Below are positions 18,708 through 31,546 of a stretch of DNA of 64,000 nucleotides, in pieces. A program made the translations under genes and the position numbers. Location of the stretch: positions 186,001 through 250,000 of the forward strand of contig NZ_CP006370.1 of the NCBI RefSeq assembly GCF_001442755.1. The letters are read 5' to 3'. Source of the stretch: Aureimonas sp. AU20 (lineage in GTDB: Bacteria > Pseudomonadota > Alphaproteobacteria > Rhizobiales > Rhizobiaceae). Each line of letters begins with the position of its first letter. Position 1 is the stretch's first letter. Below the pieces are notes generated by a model, which saw only the letters and a list, made by a program, of their open reading frames with translations, made no database searches and was not told the DNA's origin.

Positions 18708-19897
18708 CAGTTCATCCTTTCGATGGCGATGGCGGTCGCCTCGCCGCCGCCGATGCAGAGCGAGGCGACACCGCGCGCGCCATCGCGCTGTTCGAGCGCG
18801 GACAGGAGCGTCACGATCACCCGCGCGCCCGAAGCCCCGATGGGATGGCCGAGCGCGCAGGCGCCGCCATGGACGTTCACCGTCTCGTGCGGCAGGGCGA
18901 GCTCGCGCATCGCCGCCATGGCGACCACCGCGAAGGCCTCGTTGATCTCGAACAGATCGACATCGCGGAGCGCCCAGCCCGTTCGCTCCGACAGGCGGCG
19001 CATCGCCCCGATCGGGGCCGTGGCGAAGAGGCCCGGCTTGTCGGCATAGGTCGCGTGTCCGACGATGCGCGCGCGCGGCGTCAGGCCGCGCCGCTCGGCC
19101 TGCGAAGCGCGCATGAGAACCAGCGCCGCCGCCCCGTCCGAGATGGAGGAGGCGTTGGCCGCCGTCACCGTGCCGCCCTCACGAAAGGCGGGGCGCAGCG
19201 TCGGGATCTTTTCTGGGCGCGCCTTGCCGGGCTGCTCGTCCTCGGCCACCGTCGCCTCGCCCTTGCCCGCGCGAACGCTGACCGGCACGATCTCGGCGGC
19301 GAAGCGCCCTTGCGCGATCGCACCGCGCGCCCGCTCCAGCGAAGCCAGCGCATAGGCGTCCTGTGCCTCGCGGGTGAACTGAAACGCCTCGGCGCAGTCC
19401 TCTGCGAAGGTGCCCATCAGCCGGCCCCGGTCGTAGGCGTCCTCCAGCCCGTCCAGGAACATGTGGTCGAGCATCTGGCCATGGCCCATGCGCTGGCCGG
19501 CGCGGGCCTTGGGCAGGAGATAGGGCGCGTTGGACATGCTCTCCATGCCGCCCGCGACGGCGATCTCCACCGACCCCGCCCGGATCAGGTCATGGGCGAG
19601 CATCGCCGCCTTCATGCCCGAGCCGCACATCTTGTTCACCGTGGTCGCGCCCGCGCTGAGCGGCAGCCCGGCGGCAAGGGCCGCCTGCCGCGCCGGCGCC
19701 TGGCCGAGGCCCGCCGAGAGCACGCAGCCCATGAGGACCTCCTCCACCGCGCCGGGCTCGAGCCCCGCCCCCGACAGCGCGCCGGCGATGGCGGCGGCGC
19801 CCAGCGCCGGGGCGTCCAGCCCGGCCAGCTCGCCCTGGAACGCGCCCATCGGTGTACGCACCGCGCCGACGATGACGATCGGGTCCTGTTCGCTCAT
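18707..19897 (-). CDS. Acetyl-CoA acyltransferase (thiolase)
   Basis: A 396-residue thiolase. The nucleophilic Cys is in [10 protein letters not shown] (about residue 90), a conserved NEAFAVV loop follows and the C-terminal active site is [17 protein letters not shown] plus CIGGGEA. It cleaves a 3-ketoacyl-CoA with CoA. In this operon a likely substrate is 2-methylacetoacetyl-CoA (isoleucine pathway), giving acetyl-CoA and propionyl-CoA; acetoacetyl-CoA is possible. Coupled to the downstream dehydrogenase by a one-base overlap. Confidence 0.93.
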   Translation of the reverse strand: MSEQDPIVIVGAVRTPMGAFQGELAGLDAPALGAAAIAGALSGAGLEPGAVEEVLMGCVLSAGLGQAPARQAALAAGLPLSAGATTVNKMCGSGMKAAMLAHDLIRAGSVEIAVAGGMESMSNAPYLLPKARAGQRMGHGQMLDHMFLDGLEDAYDRGRLMGTFAEDCAEAFQFTREAQDAYALASLERARGAIAQGRFAAEIVPVSVRAGKGEATVAEDEQPGKARPEKIPTLRPAFREGGTVTAANASSISDGAAALVLMRASQAERRGLTPRARIVGHATYADKPGLFATAPIGAMRRLSERTGWALRDVDLFEINEAFAVVAMAAMRELALPHETVNVHGGACALGHPIGASGARVIVTLLSALEQRDGARGVASLCIGGGEATAIAIERMN

Positions 19898-19943
19898 TCC
19901 GCTCTCTCCTCAGCCAAGCCCTGTGCATCCGGCCCCGCGCCGC

Positions 19944-20711
19944 TCAGCGCGGCGGCATTCGCATGGCGCCGTCGAGGCGGATGACCTCGCCGTTCAGCAT
20001 CGGATTTTCGACGATGTGGCGCACCAGCGCCGCGAATTCGGACGGCCGACCCAGCCGCGCGGGAAAGGGAACCGCCGCGCCCAGCGCGTCCTGAACCTCC
20101 TGCGGCATGCCGGCCACCATCGGCGTCTCGAAAATGCCGGGCGCGATGGCGAGAACGCGGATGGCGTGCCGCGCCAGATCCCGCGCGGCCGGCAACGTCA
20201 GCGCCGCGACGCCGCCCTTCGACGCGGCATAGGCCGCCTGCCCGATCTGCCCCTCGAAGGCCGCGACGGAGGCGGTGTTGACGATCACCCCGCGCTCCCC
20301 GCTTTCGCCGGGGTCTTGCTTCGCCATGGCGTCGGCGGCCAGCCGCAGGAGGTTGAACGTGCCGACGAGATTGATCGAAATCGTGCGGGCGAAACTCTCC
20401 AGCCCATGCGGCCCGTCGCGGCCGACGATCCTCTCGCCCGGCGCGACGCCCGCGCAGTTCACGAGGACATCGACCCGGCCGAACCTTTCCAGCGCGACCC
20501 GCACGGCGTTTTCGCCCGCCTCCGCACTCGTGACGTCGGTCCGGCAGAACAGCGCGGCGGCGCCCAGCTCCTGCGCCAGCGCCTCGCCCGCCGAAGCGTT
20601 CACGTCGAGAAGAAGCGCCTTGCCCCCGCCCGAAACCGCCATTCTCGCGACCGCCGCGCCGAGGCCCGATCCCGCGCCCGAGATCAGGAAGACGCTCTTC
20701 TCGATGTTCAT
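19944..20711 (-). CDS. SDR-family 3-hydroxyacyl-CoA dehydrogenase (HSD10-like)
   Basis: A 255-residue short-chain dehydrogenase with nucleotide motif [14 protein letters not shown], the NCAGV motif and catalytic YAASKGG. Residues [36 protein letters not shown] and PGIFETPM are characteristic of HSD17B10-like enzymes that oxidise 2-methyl-3-hydroxybutyryl-CoA. The start at 20711 lies in an ATGA overlap with the acyl-CoA ligase stop; the much longer open frame upstream is antisense-like to the ligase. It supplies the ketoacyl-CoA for the downstream thiolase. Confidence 0.9.
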   Translation of the reverse strand: MNIEKSVFLISGAGSGLGAAVARMAVSGGGKALLLDVNASAGEALAQELGAAALFCRTDVTSAEAGENAVRVALERFGRVDVLVNCAGVAPGERIVGRDGPHGLESFARTISINLVGTFNLLRLAADAMAKQDPGESGERGVIVNTASVAAFEGQIGQAAYAASKGGVAALTLPAARDLARHAIRVLAIAPGIFETPMVAGMPQEVQDALGAAVPFPARLGRPSEFAALVRHIVENPMLNGEVIRLDGAMRMPPR

Positions 20712-22390
20712 GCTCGCTGACTCCCCACCCCGGCCGCCTTTTCGACTTCCGCCTTGCGCAGCACGAAGCGCTGGATCTTGCCGCTTGGCGTCTTGGGCAG
20801 CTCGGGCAGGAACTCGACGGCGCGGGGATAGGCGTGGGCCGAAAGCCGGTGCTTCACATGCTGGGCCAGTTCGTCCGCAAGGGCCGGGGTGCCCTCCACC
20901 CCGTCCGCCAGCACGACGAAGGCCTTGACGATTTCCGTGCGCTCGGGATCGGGAACGCCGATCACCGCCGCTTCGACCACGGCGGGATGCTCGATCAGCG
21001 CGCTCTCGACATCGAACGGTCCGATCCGGTAGCCGGACGAGGTGATGAGATCGTCGTTGCGCCCGACGAAGCTGATCGAACCGTCGGCCTCCAGCTCCAC
21101 CGTGTCGCCCGTGCGATAATAACCGCCGTCGATGGCCGGGGTCCGCTGGCGGAAATAACCGGTGAAAAACATGAGCGGCGAGCGCGCGATGTCGACGGCG
21201 AGCACGCCGGGGCGGTTGGGACCGAGTTCGCGCCCGTCGTCGTCCAGGACGGCGACCCGGTAGCCCGGCAGGGCGAAGCCCGCCGAACCTGGACGCACTA
21301 GGTGGGACAGGCCGTGATGGTTGTTCACCACCATTCCCGTTTCCGTCTGCCCGTAATGGTCGTGGATCGGCACCGCGAGATGGGCCTCGAACCAGCGGAT
21401 GACCTCCGGGTTCAGCGGTTCGCCCGCGCTGCTGACGACGCGCAGCCGGCCTTTCAGGGCCTCGGCGGGTTTGGGTCCGGCGGCGATCAGCATGCGAAAG
21501 GCGGTGGGCGAGCCGGCGAGGCTGGTGACGCCCAGCCGATCGATGATCCAATAGGTGCTTTCGGCGGCAAAGCCTCCTTCTACCAGAAGGGTCGTGCAGC
21601 CCAGCATCAGCGGCCCGGTCACGGCATAATAGAGCCCGTAGGCCCAGCCGGGGTCGGCGATGTTCCAGAAGACGTCGTCGGCGCGAAGGTCGATCGCATC
21701 GCGCATATAGGCCGAGAAGGACAGGAGCGCCCGCAGCGGCACGGGCACGCCCTTGGCCAGCCCGGTGGTGCCGGAGGTGGACATCATCATGAAGAGATCG
21801 TCGCCCCGGCGGACGACCGGCTGAAACGCCGGCTCGGCATCGGCCAGCGCCTGGCGAAAGTCGAGGTCTCCGGCCGCCAGCGGCTCCGCCGCGCCGCGAA
21901 CCACCGCGACGGGCGGGCAGCCGGGGATCTCGTCCAGCTTCGGGCGGTTCGCCGTGTTGGTGACGACCAGCTTGGCCTCGCTCATCGCCAGCCGATGCTC
22001 GATCGCCTTCGGGCCGAAGGCGGTGAAGAGCGGCTGGTAGACCGCGCCGAGCCGCCAGGTGGCGAGGATGGTGACGACGAGTTCGAGCGTGCGCGGCAGG
22101 AGCCCGGCCACCACGTCGCCCGCCCCGACGCCCTTGGCGGCAAACACGTTCGCGGCCCGGGCGGACAGATCGCGCAAGTCTTCGAACGTGTATTCGCTCA
22201 GCGTCTCGTCCATCGACAGGCACCGCAGAGCCACGCGGTCGGCGCCGACATGCCGGTCGCAGCACTCGACGCAGGCGTTGATCCCGCCTTCCAGATCGCC
22301 CTGGAGCGCCGCCTCGGCAACCTCCAGACGAAAGCCTGAAACGGCGCCATCATAGGTCGGCCGCATGGCGGCAACGGACGAGTTCAACAT
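20708..22390 (-). CDS. AMP-forming acyl-CoA synthetase
   Basis: A 560-residue ANL-superfamily ligase. The P-loop is [12 protein letters not shown], the adenylate motif is [18 protein letters not shown] follows and the C-terminal catalytic Lys is in [10 protein letters not shown]. It resembles acetyl-CoA synthetase/medium-chain ligase relatives and would activate a free short or branched acid (for example isobutyrate or 2-methylbutyrate) for the downstream beta-oxidation enzymes. It is the first gene of the operon. I chose the ATG at 22390 (MLNSSVAAM), which has GGGAGGA upstream; 22366 is an alternative. Confidence 0.9.
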   Translation of the reverse strand: MLNSSVAAMRPTYDGAVSGFRLEVAEAALQGDLEGGINACVECCDRHVGADRVALRCLSMDETLSEYTFEDLRDLSARAANVFAAKGVGAGDVVAGLLPRTLELVVTILATWRLGAVYQPLFTAFGPKAIEHRLAMSEAKLVVTNTANRPKLDEIPGCPPVAVVRGAAEPLAAGDLDFRQALADAEPAFQPVVRRGDDLFMMMSTSGTTGLAKGVPVPLRALLSFSAYMRDAIDLRADDVFWNIADPGWAYGLYYAVTGPLMLGCTTLLVEGGFAAESTYWIIDRLGVTSLAGSPTAFRMLIAAGPKPAEALKGRLRVVSSAGEPLNPEVIRWFEAHLAVPIHDHYGQTETGMVVNNHHGLSHLVRPGSAGFALPGYRVAVLDDDGRELGPNRPGVLAVDIARSPLMFFTGYFRQRTPAIDGGYYRTGDTVELEADGSISFVGRNDDLITSSGYRIGPFDVESALIEHPAVVEAAVIGVPDPERTEIVKAFVVLADGVEGTPALADELAQHVKHRLSAHAYPRAVEFLPELPKTPSGKIQRFVLRKAEVEKAAGVGSQRA

Positions 22391-22458
22391 ATCTGGCCGG
22401 TCCTCCCGAAACTCGCGCCGGTGGCGTCTCCCCGAGTTCTGGCGAAGTCTGCCCCAAT

Positions 22459-22513
22459 CCGTCTTGCAAACAATGACGGCTGCGGCCAAAAAACATGATC
22501 GAAAATACAAGAC
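22459..22513. promoter_or_regulatory. Divergent promoter region with inverted CGTCTTG/CAAGACG
   Basis: CGTCTTG at 22459-22465 and its complement CAAGACG at 22507-22513 flank an A-rich stretch in the 137-bp space between the acyl-CoA ligase and the AraC-type regulator. They could be half-sites for the regulator, which would bridge them. Seven-base matches over this distance can arise by chance. Confidence 0.25.
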
Positions 22514-22527
22514 GCGGGGGAGCGGGG

Positions 22528-23511
22528 ATGGACCGGCAGATGATCTCGCGCGGCTTCGTGGACGACGCCGTGGACTGCCTCAGCGCGCGCGGGTTCGACC
22601 CCCGCGCGGCGCTGGCGGAGGCCGGCATCGGGGCGGGCGCGACCGACCCGGTCTCGAACGTCCAATATGGGCGGATGTGGCTGGGTTTCGCCGCCCTGTC
22701 GGGGGACGAGTTCTTCGGCCTCGGCGCGCGGCCGATGCGGCCCGGCAGCTTTCGCCTTCTGTGCCATGCCGTGCTTCACGCCGGAACGCTGGAGCGCGCG
22801 CTGCGGCGCTGCCTGACCTTTCTCGACATCGTGCTGGACGATCCGACGGGCGAGCTGCGCCAGCGCGAGGGGCTGGCGGAAATCGTGTTGACCGACCGGG
22901 GCGGGGCCCGCCCGGCCTTCGCCTACCGCACCTACTGGCTCATTCTGCTGGGGGTGCTCTGCTGGCTGGTCGGGCGGCGGATCGCGCTGCGGCGGGTGGA
23001 CTTCGCCTGCGCCGCGCCCGAAAACCGCGACGACTATCGCCAGTTCTTCGGCGCGCCGGTGCATTTCGACCAGCCCTCCAGCCGCCTGACCTTCAGCACG
23101 AGCTATCTCGCCCTTCCCACGATCCGGGACGAGAAGGCGCTGCGCCTGTTCCTGCGCGGCGCGCCGGCCAATATCCTGCTGCGCTACCGGCACGACCAGG
23201 GCGTCTCCGCCCGCATCCGAAGCCGGCTGCGCGCCGTGCCGATGCCGGACTGGCCGGGCTTCGAGGCGATCGCGGCCGACATGAAACTCTCGCCTGCCAC
23301 GCTTCGACGCAGGCTTCGCGGCGAGGGGCAGAGCTTCGTCTCCATCCGCGACGAGATCCGGCAGGTGCAGGCGGAGGCGATGCTGAAGGACAAACGGGCG
23401 AGCGTCGCCGAAATCGCCACGCGCCTCGGCTATGCCGAGCCCAGCGCCTTCCATCGCGCCTTCGTCAAATGGACGGGCATGACGCCCTCGGCCTTTCGCG
23501 ACAGCGCTTGA
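22528..23511 (+). CDS. AraC-family transcriptional regulator
   Basis: A 327-residue regulator with an N-terminal arabinose-binding-like domain of the OruR/ArgR type (FDPRAALAEAGIGAG ... NVQYGRMWLGFAALSGDEFFGLG) and a C-terminal double helix-turn-helix (MKLSPATLRRRLRGEGQSF; VAEIATRLGYAEPSAFHRAFVKWTG). ATG 22528 is preferred over 22495 because a GGGGGAGCGGGG sequence precedes it. It diverges from the acyl-CoA ligase operon and is its probable activator. The inducer is probably a pathway acid or its CoA ester, but this is inference. Confidence 0.88.
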   Translation: MDRQMISRGFVDDAVDCLSARGFDPRAALAEAGIGAGATDPVSNVQYGRMWLGFAALSGDEFFGLGARPMRPGSFRLLCHAVLHAGTLERALRRCLTFLDIVLDDPTGELRQREGLAEIVLTDRGGARPAFAYRTYWLILLGVLCWLVGRRIALRRVDFACAAPENRDDYRQFFGAPVHFDQPSSRLTFSTSYLALPTIRDEKALRLFLRGAPANILLRYRHDQGVSARIRSRLRAVPMPDWPGFEAIAADMKLSPATLRRRLRGEGQSFVSIRDEIRQVQAEAMLKDKRASVAEIATRLGYAEPSAFHRAFVKWTGMTPSAFRDSA

Positions 23512-23544
23512 CGGAAGTTTGGGAGAGCGGGCTGCACGGTCCCG

Positions 23545-25557
<2,013 letters not shown>

Positions 25558-25568
25558 GGGGGAAGCCT

Positions 25569-27743
25569 TTATTCTGCTGCATCGCGGCCATTGGGCCGGT
25601 CGGTGGTATCCTCGGCGGGGGGCATGTTGTGGCCGAGAAGGCGCAGCACCTCGGCCGCCGCCTCCATGAGATTGGTGCCGGGGCCGAAAATGGCGGAGAC
25701 GCCGGCCCGGCGCAGCTCGTCATAATCCTGTGCGGGGATGACGCCGCCGGCGATCACCTTGATGTCGGACCGCCCCGCCTCCGCCAGCCGTGCGATGAGA
25801 TCGGGGATCAGCGTCTTGTGCCCGGCCGCGAGCGACGAGGCGCCGACGATGTCGACGTCTTTCTCGACCGCCAGCACCGCCGCTTCCGCCGGGGTCTGGA
25901 ACAGCGGGCCGGGCACGATCTCGAAGCCGAGATCGCCGAACATGGAGGACACGAGATTGGCGCCCCGGTCGTGCCCGTCCTGCCCCATCTTGGCCACCAG
26001 CATGCGCGGGCGCCGCCCGAGGCGGTGCCGGGTGGAGGCGACGGCGTCGGTGAGGCGCGTCCAGCGCGGATCGTTCTCGTAGGCGCCGCCATAGATGCCC
26101 TTCACAGGCCTCGGGCTGGTGTCGAAGCGGCCGAACACGTCCTCCATCGCGCCGGAAATCTCGCCCAGCGTCGCGCGCGCCCTGGCGCACGCCACCGCAA
26201 GTTCGAGGAGATTGCCCTCTCCCTTCGCGCCTTCGCGCAGGGCCTCCAGCGCGGCGGCCACGGCTTGCGGGTCGCGCTCTGCCTTGACCCGCTCGATGCG
26301 GGCCACCTGCGCCTCGCGCACGGCGTGGTTGTCGACGTCGAGGATGTCGATCGGCGCCTCGGTCTCCAGCCGATAGCGGTTGACGCCGACGATCACGTCC
26401 TCGCCGCGATCGACCCGCGCGGCCTTGGCGGCGGCGGCCTCCTCGATCATCGCCTTCGGCCAGCCCGAAGCCACGGCCTTGGCCATGCCGCCCTCTTGGC
26501 GGATGCGCTCGATCAGCTCCCAGGCGCCGTCCACCAGCGCCTTCGTCAGGCTCTCCACGTAGTAGCTGCCGCCGAGCGGATCGACGACCTTGGTCATGCC
26601 CGTTTCCTCCTGGAGAACGAGCTGCGTGTTGCGGGCGATGCGGGCGGAGGTTTCGGTCGGCAGCGCGATCGCCTCGTCCAGCGCGTTGGTGTGCAGCGAC
26701 TGCGTGCCGCCCAGCATCGCGGCCATGGCCTCGATCGTGGTGCGGATCACGTTGTTGGTCGGGTCCTGCTCGGTGAGCGAGACGCCGGAGGTCTGGCAGT
26801 GGGTGCGCAGCATCTTGGAGCGCTCATCCTTTGCCCCGAGTTCGGTCATCGCCCGGTGCCAGAGAACGCGCGCGGCGCGCAGCTTGGCCACCTCCATGAA
26901 GAAGTTCATGCCGATGGCGAAGAAGAAGGAGAGGCGCCCGGCGAAGGCGTCGATGTCGAGCCCCGAGGCGACGCCGTATCGGACATATTCCATGCCGTCG
27001 GCGATGGTGAAGGCGAGCTCCTGGAGCTGCGTCGCCCCCGCCTCCTGCATGTGGTAGCCCGAGATCGAGATCGAGTTGAACTTCGGCATCTCGCGGCTGG
27101 TATAGGCGAAGATGTCGGAGACGATCCGCATGGAGGATTCGGGCGGGTAGATATAGGTGTTGCGGACCATGAACTCCTTGAGGATGTCGTTCTGGATGGT
27201 CCCGTCGAGCCGGGCGCGCGGCACGCCCTGCTCCTCGCCCGCCACGATGAAGAAGGCGAGCACCGGGATCACCGCCCCGTTCATGGTCATCGACACCGAC
27301 ATCTGATCCAGCGGGATACCGTCGAAGAGGATCTTCATGTCCTCGACGGTGTCGATCGCAACGCCCGCCTTGCCGACATCGCCGACCACTCGGGGGTGGT
27401 CCGAGTCGTAGCCGCGATGGGTGGCGAGGTCGAAGGCGACCGACAGGCCCTTCTGCCCGGCCGCGAGATTGCGGCGGTAGAAGGCGTTGGAGGCTTCGGC
27501 CGTCGAGAAGCCGGCATATTGGCGGATCGTCCAGGGCCGCCCGGCATACATCGAGGCGCGCACGCCGCGCGTGAACGGCGCGAACCCCGGCAGGCCGGGG
27601 TTCCAGCCCGCCATATCCTCGGCGGTGTAGAGCGGCTTGACCACGATGCCCTCGGGCGTCTTCCAGTCGAGGTCGCGGCCCTTCACCTCCCGCTCGGCTG
27701 CCTTGCGCCAGTCGGCCGGGGTGGGGCGTTCAGTGTCCGCCAT
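25569..27743 (-). CDS. scpA: Methylmalonyl-CoA mutase
   Basis: A 724-residue single-chain B12 enzyme. The N-terminal TIM-barrel substrate domain ([44 protein letters not shown]) precedes a C-terminal cobalamin-binding domain with the ligand His in [14 protein letters not shown] and GASSLAAGH. It isomerises methylmalonyl-CoA to succinyl-CoA. The size matches the homodimeric type, so no separate small subunit is needed. Its start overlaps the end of the epimerase gene by 14 bp. A MeaB/ArgK chaperone gene, often linked, is not in this window. Confidence 0.95.
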   Translation of the reverse strand: MADTERPTPADWRKAAEREVKGRDLDWKTPEGIVVKPLYTAEDMAGWNPGLPGFAPFTRGVRASMYAGRPWTIRQYAGFSTAEASNAFYRRNLAAGQKGLSVAFDLATHRGYDSDHPRVVGDVGKAGVAIDTVEDMKILFDGIPLDQMSVSMTMNGAVIPVLAFFIVAGEEQGVPRARLDGTIQNDILKEFMVRNTYIYPPESSMRIVSDIFAYTSREMPKFNSISISGYHMQEAGATQLQELAFTIADGMEYVRYGVASGLDIDAFAGRLSFFFAIGMNFFMEVAKLRAARVLWHRAMTELGAKDERSKMLRTHCQTSGVSLTEQDPTNNVIRTTIEAMAAMLGGTQSLHTNALDEAIALPTETSARIARNTQLVLQEETGMTKVVDPLGGSYYVESLTKALVDGAWELIERIRQEGGMAKAVASGWPKAMIEEAAAAKAARVDRGEDVIVGVNRYRLETEAPIDILDVDNHAVREAQVARIERVKAERDPQAVAAALEALREGAKGEGNLLELAVACARARATLGEISGAMEDVFGRFDTSPRPVKGIYGGAYENDPRWTRLTDAVASTRHRLGRRPRMLVAKMGQDGHDRGANLVSSMFGDLGFEIVPGPLFQTPAEAAVLAVEKDVDIVGASSLAAGHKTLIPDLIARLAEAGRSDIKVIAGGVIPAQDYDELRRAGVSAIFGPGTNLMEAAAEVLRLLGHNMPPAEDTTDRPNGRDAAE

Positions 27744-28149
27744 CGGGCGCCTCCATCAGTTCGACCAGCACGCCGCCCATATCGCGCGGGTGAAGAAACA
27801 CGATCCGCGTGCCGTGCGCGCCGATGCGCGGGCTCCCCAGCAGCCGCGCGCCGGACGCGGTAAGATCGGCGATCTCTGCATCGAGATCGGCCACCTCGAA
27901 GCAGAGATGATGCTGCCCGCCGGCCGGGTTGCGCTCGAGAAAGCCGGCGACCGGCGAAGCGTCGTCCAGCGGCTCGATCAGCTCGATCTGCGTGTTGCCC
28001 GCATTCACGAAGCAGACCTTCACGCCCTGCTCGGGCAGATCGAAGAGCGCGCCGATGGCTGCGGCTCCGAAGAGCTTGGCATAGTGCTCCACGGCTTGCG
28101 CGATCGAGGGCGTCGCCACGCCGACATGGTTCAAGCGTCCCAACGCCAT
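27730..28149 (-). CDS. mce: Methylmalonyl-CoA epimerase
   Basis: A 139-residue vicinal-oxygen-chelate protein. Metal ligands are visible as His in LNHVGVATP, His in [10 protein letters not shown] and Glu in VLVELMEAP. It interconverts the (2S) and (2R) forms of methylmalonyl-CoA, linking the carboxylase to the mutase. The start at 28149 ([10 protein letters not shown]) has GGAGGAA upstream; an ATG five codons earlier is less likely. It lies between the pccB and mutase genes, so the whole propionyl-CoA route is one transcription unit. Confidence 0.93.
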   Translation of the reverse strand: MALGRLNHVGVATPSIAQAVEHYAKLFGAAAIGALFDLPEQGVKVCFVNAGNTQIELIEPLDDASPVAGFLERNPAGGQHHLCFEVADLDAEIADLTASGARLLGSPRIGAHGTRIVFLHPRDMGGVLVELMEAPDGGH

Positions 28150-28174
28150 CCCGGTTCCTCCCACGTTTCTGCTC

Positions 28175-29701
28175 CTACAACGGGATGTTGTCGTGCTTCT
28201 TCCAAGGGTTCTGGAGCGACTTGCCGCGCAGCTTGCGAAGCCCGAGCGCGATGCGCCGACGCGTCGAGTGGGGCATGATGACCTCGTCCACGAAGCCCTT
28301 GGACGCCGCGACGAAAGGATTGGCGAAGCGGCGCTCGTATTCGGCCGTGCGCTCGGCGATCTCCTCCGGGCTCCTGCCCCGGAAGATGATCTCCACCGCG
28401 CCCTTGGCGCCCATCACCGCGATCTCGGCCGTCGGCCAGGCATAGTTCAGATCACCCCGCAGATGCTTGGAGGCCATGACGTCGTAGGCCCCGCCATAGG
28501 CCTTGCGGGTGATGACGGTGATCTTGGGGACCGTCGCCTCGCCATAGGCGAAGAGCAGCTTGGCGCCGTGCTTGATGATGCCGTTGTGCTCCTGGCCCAC
28601 GCCCGGCAGGAAGCCCGGCACGTCCACGAAGGTCACGATCGGAATCTCGAACGCGTCGCAGAAGCGCACGAAGCGCGCGGCCTTCTTGGAGGCTGATATG
28701 TCGAGGCAGCCGGCCAGCACCGTCGGCTGGTTGGCGACGATCCCGACCGTGCGCCCTTCCACGCGGCCGAGGCCCACGATGATGTTGCCGGCATGGCCGG
28801 GCTGGATCTCGAAGAACTCGCCCTCGTCCACCGTCTTGGCGACGAGCTCGCGCATGTCGTAGGGCTGGTTGGCGGAAGGGGGGATCAGCGTGTCGAGGCT
28901 CGGCTCCAGCCGGTCGAACGGATCGGCCGTCGGCCGCTCGGGAACGCCGGAGCGGTTGGACGCGGGCAGGAAGCCGACGAAGTCGCGCGCCGCGAGCAGC
29001 GCCTCCATGTCGTTCTCGAAGGCGCAGTCGGCAACCGAGGACTTGGTCGTATGGGTGATGGCGCCGCCGAGATCCTCCTGGCTGACGATCTCGTTGGTCA
29101 CCGTCTTCACCACGTCCGGCCCGGTGACGAACATGTAGCTGGAATCCTTCACCATGAAGATGAAGTCGGTCATGGCCGGCGAGTAGACCGCCCCGCCCGC
29201 ACACGGGCCCATGACGAGGCTGAGCTGGGGCACGACGCCCGACGCCAGCACGTTGCGCTGGAACACTTCGGCATAGCCGCCGAGCGAGGCCACACCCTCC
29301 TGAATGCGCGCGCCGCCCGAATCGTTGAGCCCGATCACGGGCGCGCCGACCTTCAGCGCCATGTCCATGATCTTGCAGATTTTCTGCGCGTGGCGCTCCG
29401 ACAGCGAGCCGCCGAAGACGGTGAAGTCCTGGCTGAAGACGAAGACGAGCCGGCCGTCGATCGTGCCCGATCCCGTCACCACGCCATCGCCCGGCACGAT
29501 CTCGCGCTCCATGCCGAAATCGGTGCAATTGTGCTCGACGAACATGTCGAGCTCCTCGAACGAGCCCTCGTCCAGAAGCACGTCCAGGCGCTCGCGCGCG
29601 GTCAGCTTGCCCTTGGCGTGCTGGGCGGCGATGCGCCGCTCGCCCCCGCCCTGGCGCGCGGCGGCCCGGCGGCGCTCGAGTTCGTGAATGGTCGACGACA
29701 T
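28175..29701 (-). CDS. pccB: Propionyl-CoA carboxylase, carboxyltransferase subunit
   Basis: A 508-residue beta subunit with the two crotonase-like carboxyltransferase domains: [23 protein letters not shown] and [17 protein letters not shown] in the N-half; [29 protein letters not shown] and [15 protein letters not shown] in the C-half. An Asp near the second site (in place of Cys or Phe of other acyl specificities) was not assigned. It begins at 29701 with GAGGGAGG upstream. It is the first gene of the leftward propionyl-CoA operon and diverges from the ScfR regulator across 125 bp containing TTGCAAA-type sites. Confidence 0.95.
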   Translation of the reverse strand: MSSTIHELERRRAAARQGGGERRIAAQHAKGKLTARERLDVLLDEGSFEELDMFVEHNCTDFGMEREIVPGDGVVTGSGTIDGRLVFVFSQDFTVFGGSLSERHAQKICKIMDMALKVGAPVIGLNDSGGARIQEGVASLGGYAEVFQRNVLASGVVPQLSLVMGPCAGGAVYSPAMTDFIFMVKDSSYMFVTGPDVVKTVTNEIVSQEDLGGAITHTTKSSVADCAFENDMEALLAARDFVGFLPASNRSGVPERPTADPFDRLEPSLDTLIPPSANQPYDMRELVAKTVDEGEFFEIQPGHAGNIIVGLGRVEGRTVGIVANQPTVLAGCLDISASKKAARFVRFCDAFEIPIVTFVDVPGFLPGVGQEHNGIIKHGAKLLFAYGEATVPKITVITRKAYGGAYDVMASKHLRGDLNYAWPTAEIAVMGAKGAVEIIFRGRSPEEIAERTAEYERRFANPFVAASKGFVDEVIMPHSTRRRIALGLRKLRGKSLQNPWKKHDNIPL

Positions 29702-29743
29702 GGCAGGCCTCCCTCGGAACCAACGCAGTTGAGGGAAAGCCAG

Positions 29744-29798
29744 GTTGCGCCGCAACTGCGATGTTGCAAAGCTGCAAAAGCCATGTTTGCATAATTGC
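29744..29798. promoter_or_regulatory. Candidate ScfR/PccR operator region between pccB and the regulator
   Basis: The 125-bp divergent space holds a perfect inverted repeat GTTGCG-C-CGCAAC (29744-29756), then TTGCAAA-GC-TGCAAAA (29764-29779), then TTTGCATAATTGC (29786-29798). Within the last two, TGC centres are spaced 8 bp apart. From memory, Rhodobacter sphaeroides PccR binds paired TTTGCAAA elements in front of pccB; the half-site matches, the spacing differs. This is the most likely site for the divergently encoded regulator. Confidence 0.55.
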
Positions 29799-29826
29799 CG
29801 GATCGAAACAGCGAAGCACCCCTCCC

Positions 29827-31212
29827 ATGAAGAAGCTCGCGCCCCGTTTCATCGGGGAGCGTATCCGGGCGCTGCGCAACGGCCGGGCGCAAAGCCAGGC
29901 CGCGATGGCGGAGCGGCTGGGCATTTCCGTCAGCTATCTCTCGCAGATCGAGAACGGCGACCGGCCGGTGACGCCGGCCGTGCTTTCGGCGGTCGCCGCC
30001 GCCTTCCCGTCCGACTGGGCGGCGATCGACGGGGACGACGAGGCCGCGCTGCTGATCGACGTCCTGGAGGCCGCCGGCGATCCCAGCGTCGAGGGCGTGC
30101 TTTCGCCTGACACGGCCCGGCGCGCCGTTCACCGCCAGCCGCTTCTGGCCCGCCGCCTCGCCGCGCTCTACGCCGCCTATCGCCGGACGCAGGATCAATT
30201 GCGCGTTCTCGACGACCGGGTGGACACGAGCGAGGGCCCGCGCTCGCAGCTGCCCTGGGAGCGCGTGCGCGACTGGTTCCATTCCGAGCGGAACTATGTC
30301 GACGCGCTGGACCGGGCGGCGGAGGAGATCGCCGAGGCGATCGATGGGCCGATGGCGCCGGGGCTGGAGCGCCTGCTTCTGGATCGCCACGGCGTCCGCG
30401 TCCGGGCGCAGGCCTCTGCGGGCGACGCGCTGCGCAGCTTCGACGCCGCCACGAAGACCCTTCGCATCGATCCGCACCAGACGCCGGAAACCCAGACCTT
30501 CCAGATCGCCTATCAGTTCGCCCGCCTCGACTTCCAGGAAAGGATCGGGGAGATTGCCGGCTCGCTCGGCCCGGCGCGCGAGCTTCTGGCGACGGGCCTG
30601 ACGAACTACGCCGCCGCCGCCATCCTGATGCCCTACCGGCGCTTTCGCGACTCGGCGCTGGAACTACGGCACGACATCGACCGGTTGCGCCGCGTCTTCG
30701 GCACCAGCTTCGAGCAGACCTGTCACCGGCTGTCCACGCTGCAGCGGCCGGGCCTGGCGGGAACGCCGTTCTTCTTCTGCCGCGTGGACATGGCGGGCAA
30801 CATCACCAAGCGCCATTCCGCCACCGCGCTCCAGTTCGCGCGCTTCGGCGGCGCCTGCCCGCTCTGGATCGTGCACGAGGCCGTCGCCATTCCCGACCGC
30901 ATCCTGGTGCAGCTCGCCGAGATGCCCGACGGCATTCGCTACCTCTCGATGGCCAAGGGGCTGGTGAAGCCCTCCTCCAGCTTCGCGCGCCCCCCGCGCC
31001 GCTACGCCGTGGCGATCGGCTGCGAGATCGCGCATGCCGCCGACTTCGTCTATGCCGACGCGATCGGCACCAACGGCACCCCGACGCCGATCGGATCGTC
31101 CTGCCGCATCTGCCCGCGCCAGGACTGCGACCAGCGGGCCTTTCCGCCCGCGGCCGCCGACATCCAGCTCGATTCCGACCATAGGGGTCCCGTGCCCTAC
31201 ACGTTCCGCTGA
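29827..31212 (+). CDS. Short-chain fatty acyl-CoA regulator (ScfR family, PccR-like)
   Basis: A 461-residue regulator. An XRE-type helix-turn-helix at about residues 8-60 ([40 protein letters not shown]) is followed by an IrrE-like sensory region that has lost the zinc-protease HExxH (here [12 protein letters not shown]) and a C-terminal DUF2083-type domain with conserved cysteines ([16 protein letters not shown]). This layout is the ScfR/RamB family; the member beside pccB in R. sphaeroides (PccR) controls propionyl-CoA assimilation. The divergent position here suggests the same role. The start at 29827 ([10 protein letters not shown]) is where similarity begins. Confidence 0.9.
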   Translation: MKKLAPRFIGERIRALRNGRAQSQAAMAERLGISVSYLSQIENGDRPVTPAVLSAVAAAFPSDWAAIDGDDEAALLIDVLEAAGDPSVEGVLSPDTARRAVHRQPLLARRLAALYAAYRRTQDQLRVLDDRVDTSEGPRSQLPWERVRDWFHSERNYVDALDRAAEEIAEAIDGPMAPGLERLLLDRHGVRVRAQASAGDALRSFDAATKTLRIDPHQTPETQTFQIAYQFARLDFQERIGEIAGSLGPARELLATGLTNYAAAAILMPYRRFRDSALELRHDIDRLRRVFGTSFEQTCHRLSTLQRPGLAGTPFFFCRVDMAGNITKRHSATALQFARFGGACPLWIVHEAVAIPDRILVQLAEMPDGIRYLSMAKGLVKPSSSFARPPRRYAVAIGCEIAHAADFVYADAIGTNGTPTPIGSSCRICPRQDCDQRAFPPAAADIQLDSDHRGPVPYTFR

Positions 31213-31546
31213 CGCGCGCAGTAAGGGTATGAAACGGGGTATAAGGCCCGATCCGTCAGGCGAGGGACAGAACGATCGCGAGGCCCAGCCAGAAGGCGGA
31301 GGCGATCCAGAAGGCGAGGCGAAAGCCCGTCGGGCTGCGGAGGGGTTGGGTCATGCGGGCGAGTTTGACGCCCATTGCTCGCCCATCAAGTCGGGATGGG
31401 TCCTCACCCGAACGGGTCAAGGGGCCGAGTGCGAGCCGGGCCCCGCCATTTCCCGCAGCCACCGCTCCCCACCCGTTGCCCCTCGGCCGGGCGACGACTA
31501 GCCTGCGCGCGGCGCGGGTTCGGCCCCCTGCCTTCGCGGAGCCCCG
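31213..31546. other. Intergenic stretch between ScfR and LysR genes
   Basis: About 330 bp. It holds a possible 39-codon membrane peptide on the minus strand (31256-31375) and the promoter of the LysR gene. I see no clear terminator; the only short palindromes (for example ACCCGAACGGGT near 31406) are weak. Confidence 0.4.
31256..31375 (-). CDS. Possible small single-pass membrane peptide
   Basis: A 39-residue open frame (or 32 from an internal ATG at 31354) with a basic N-terminus (KLAR, RSPTGFR) and one hydrophobic helix, FWIASAFWLGLAIVLSLA, at the very C-terminus. This layout is that of many small inner-membrane proteins. Against it: the ribosome-binding site is weak (GGGCGAG) and antisense frames are common in GC-rich DNA. 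It lies opposite in strand to both neighbours. Treat as a candidate only. Confidence 0.3.
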   Translation of the reverse strand: MGVKLARMTQPLRSPTGFRLAFWIASAFWLGLAIVLSLA

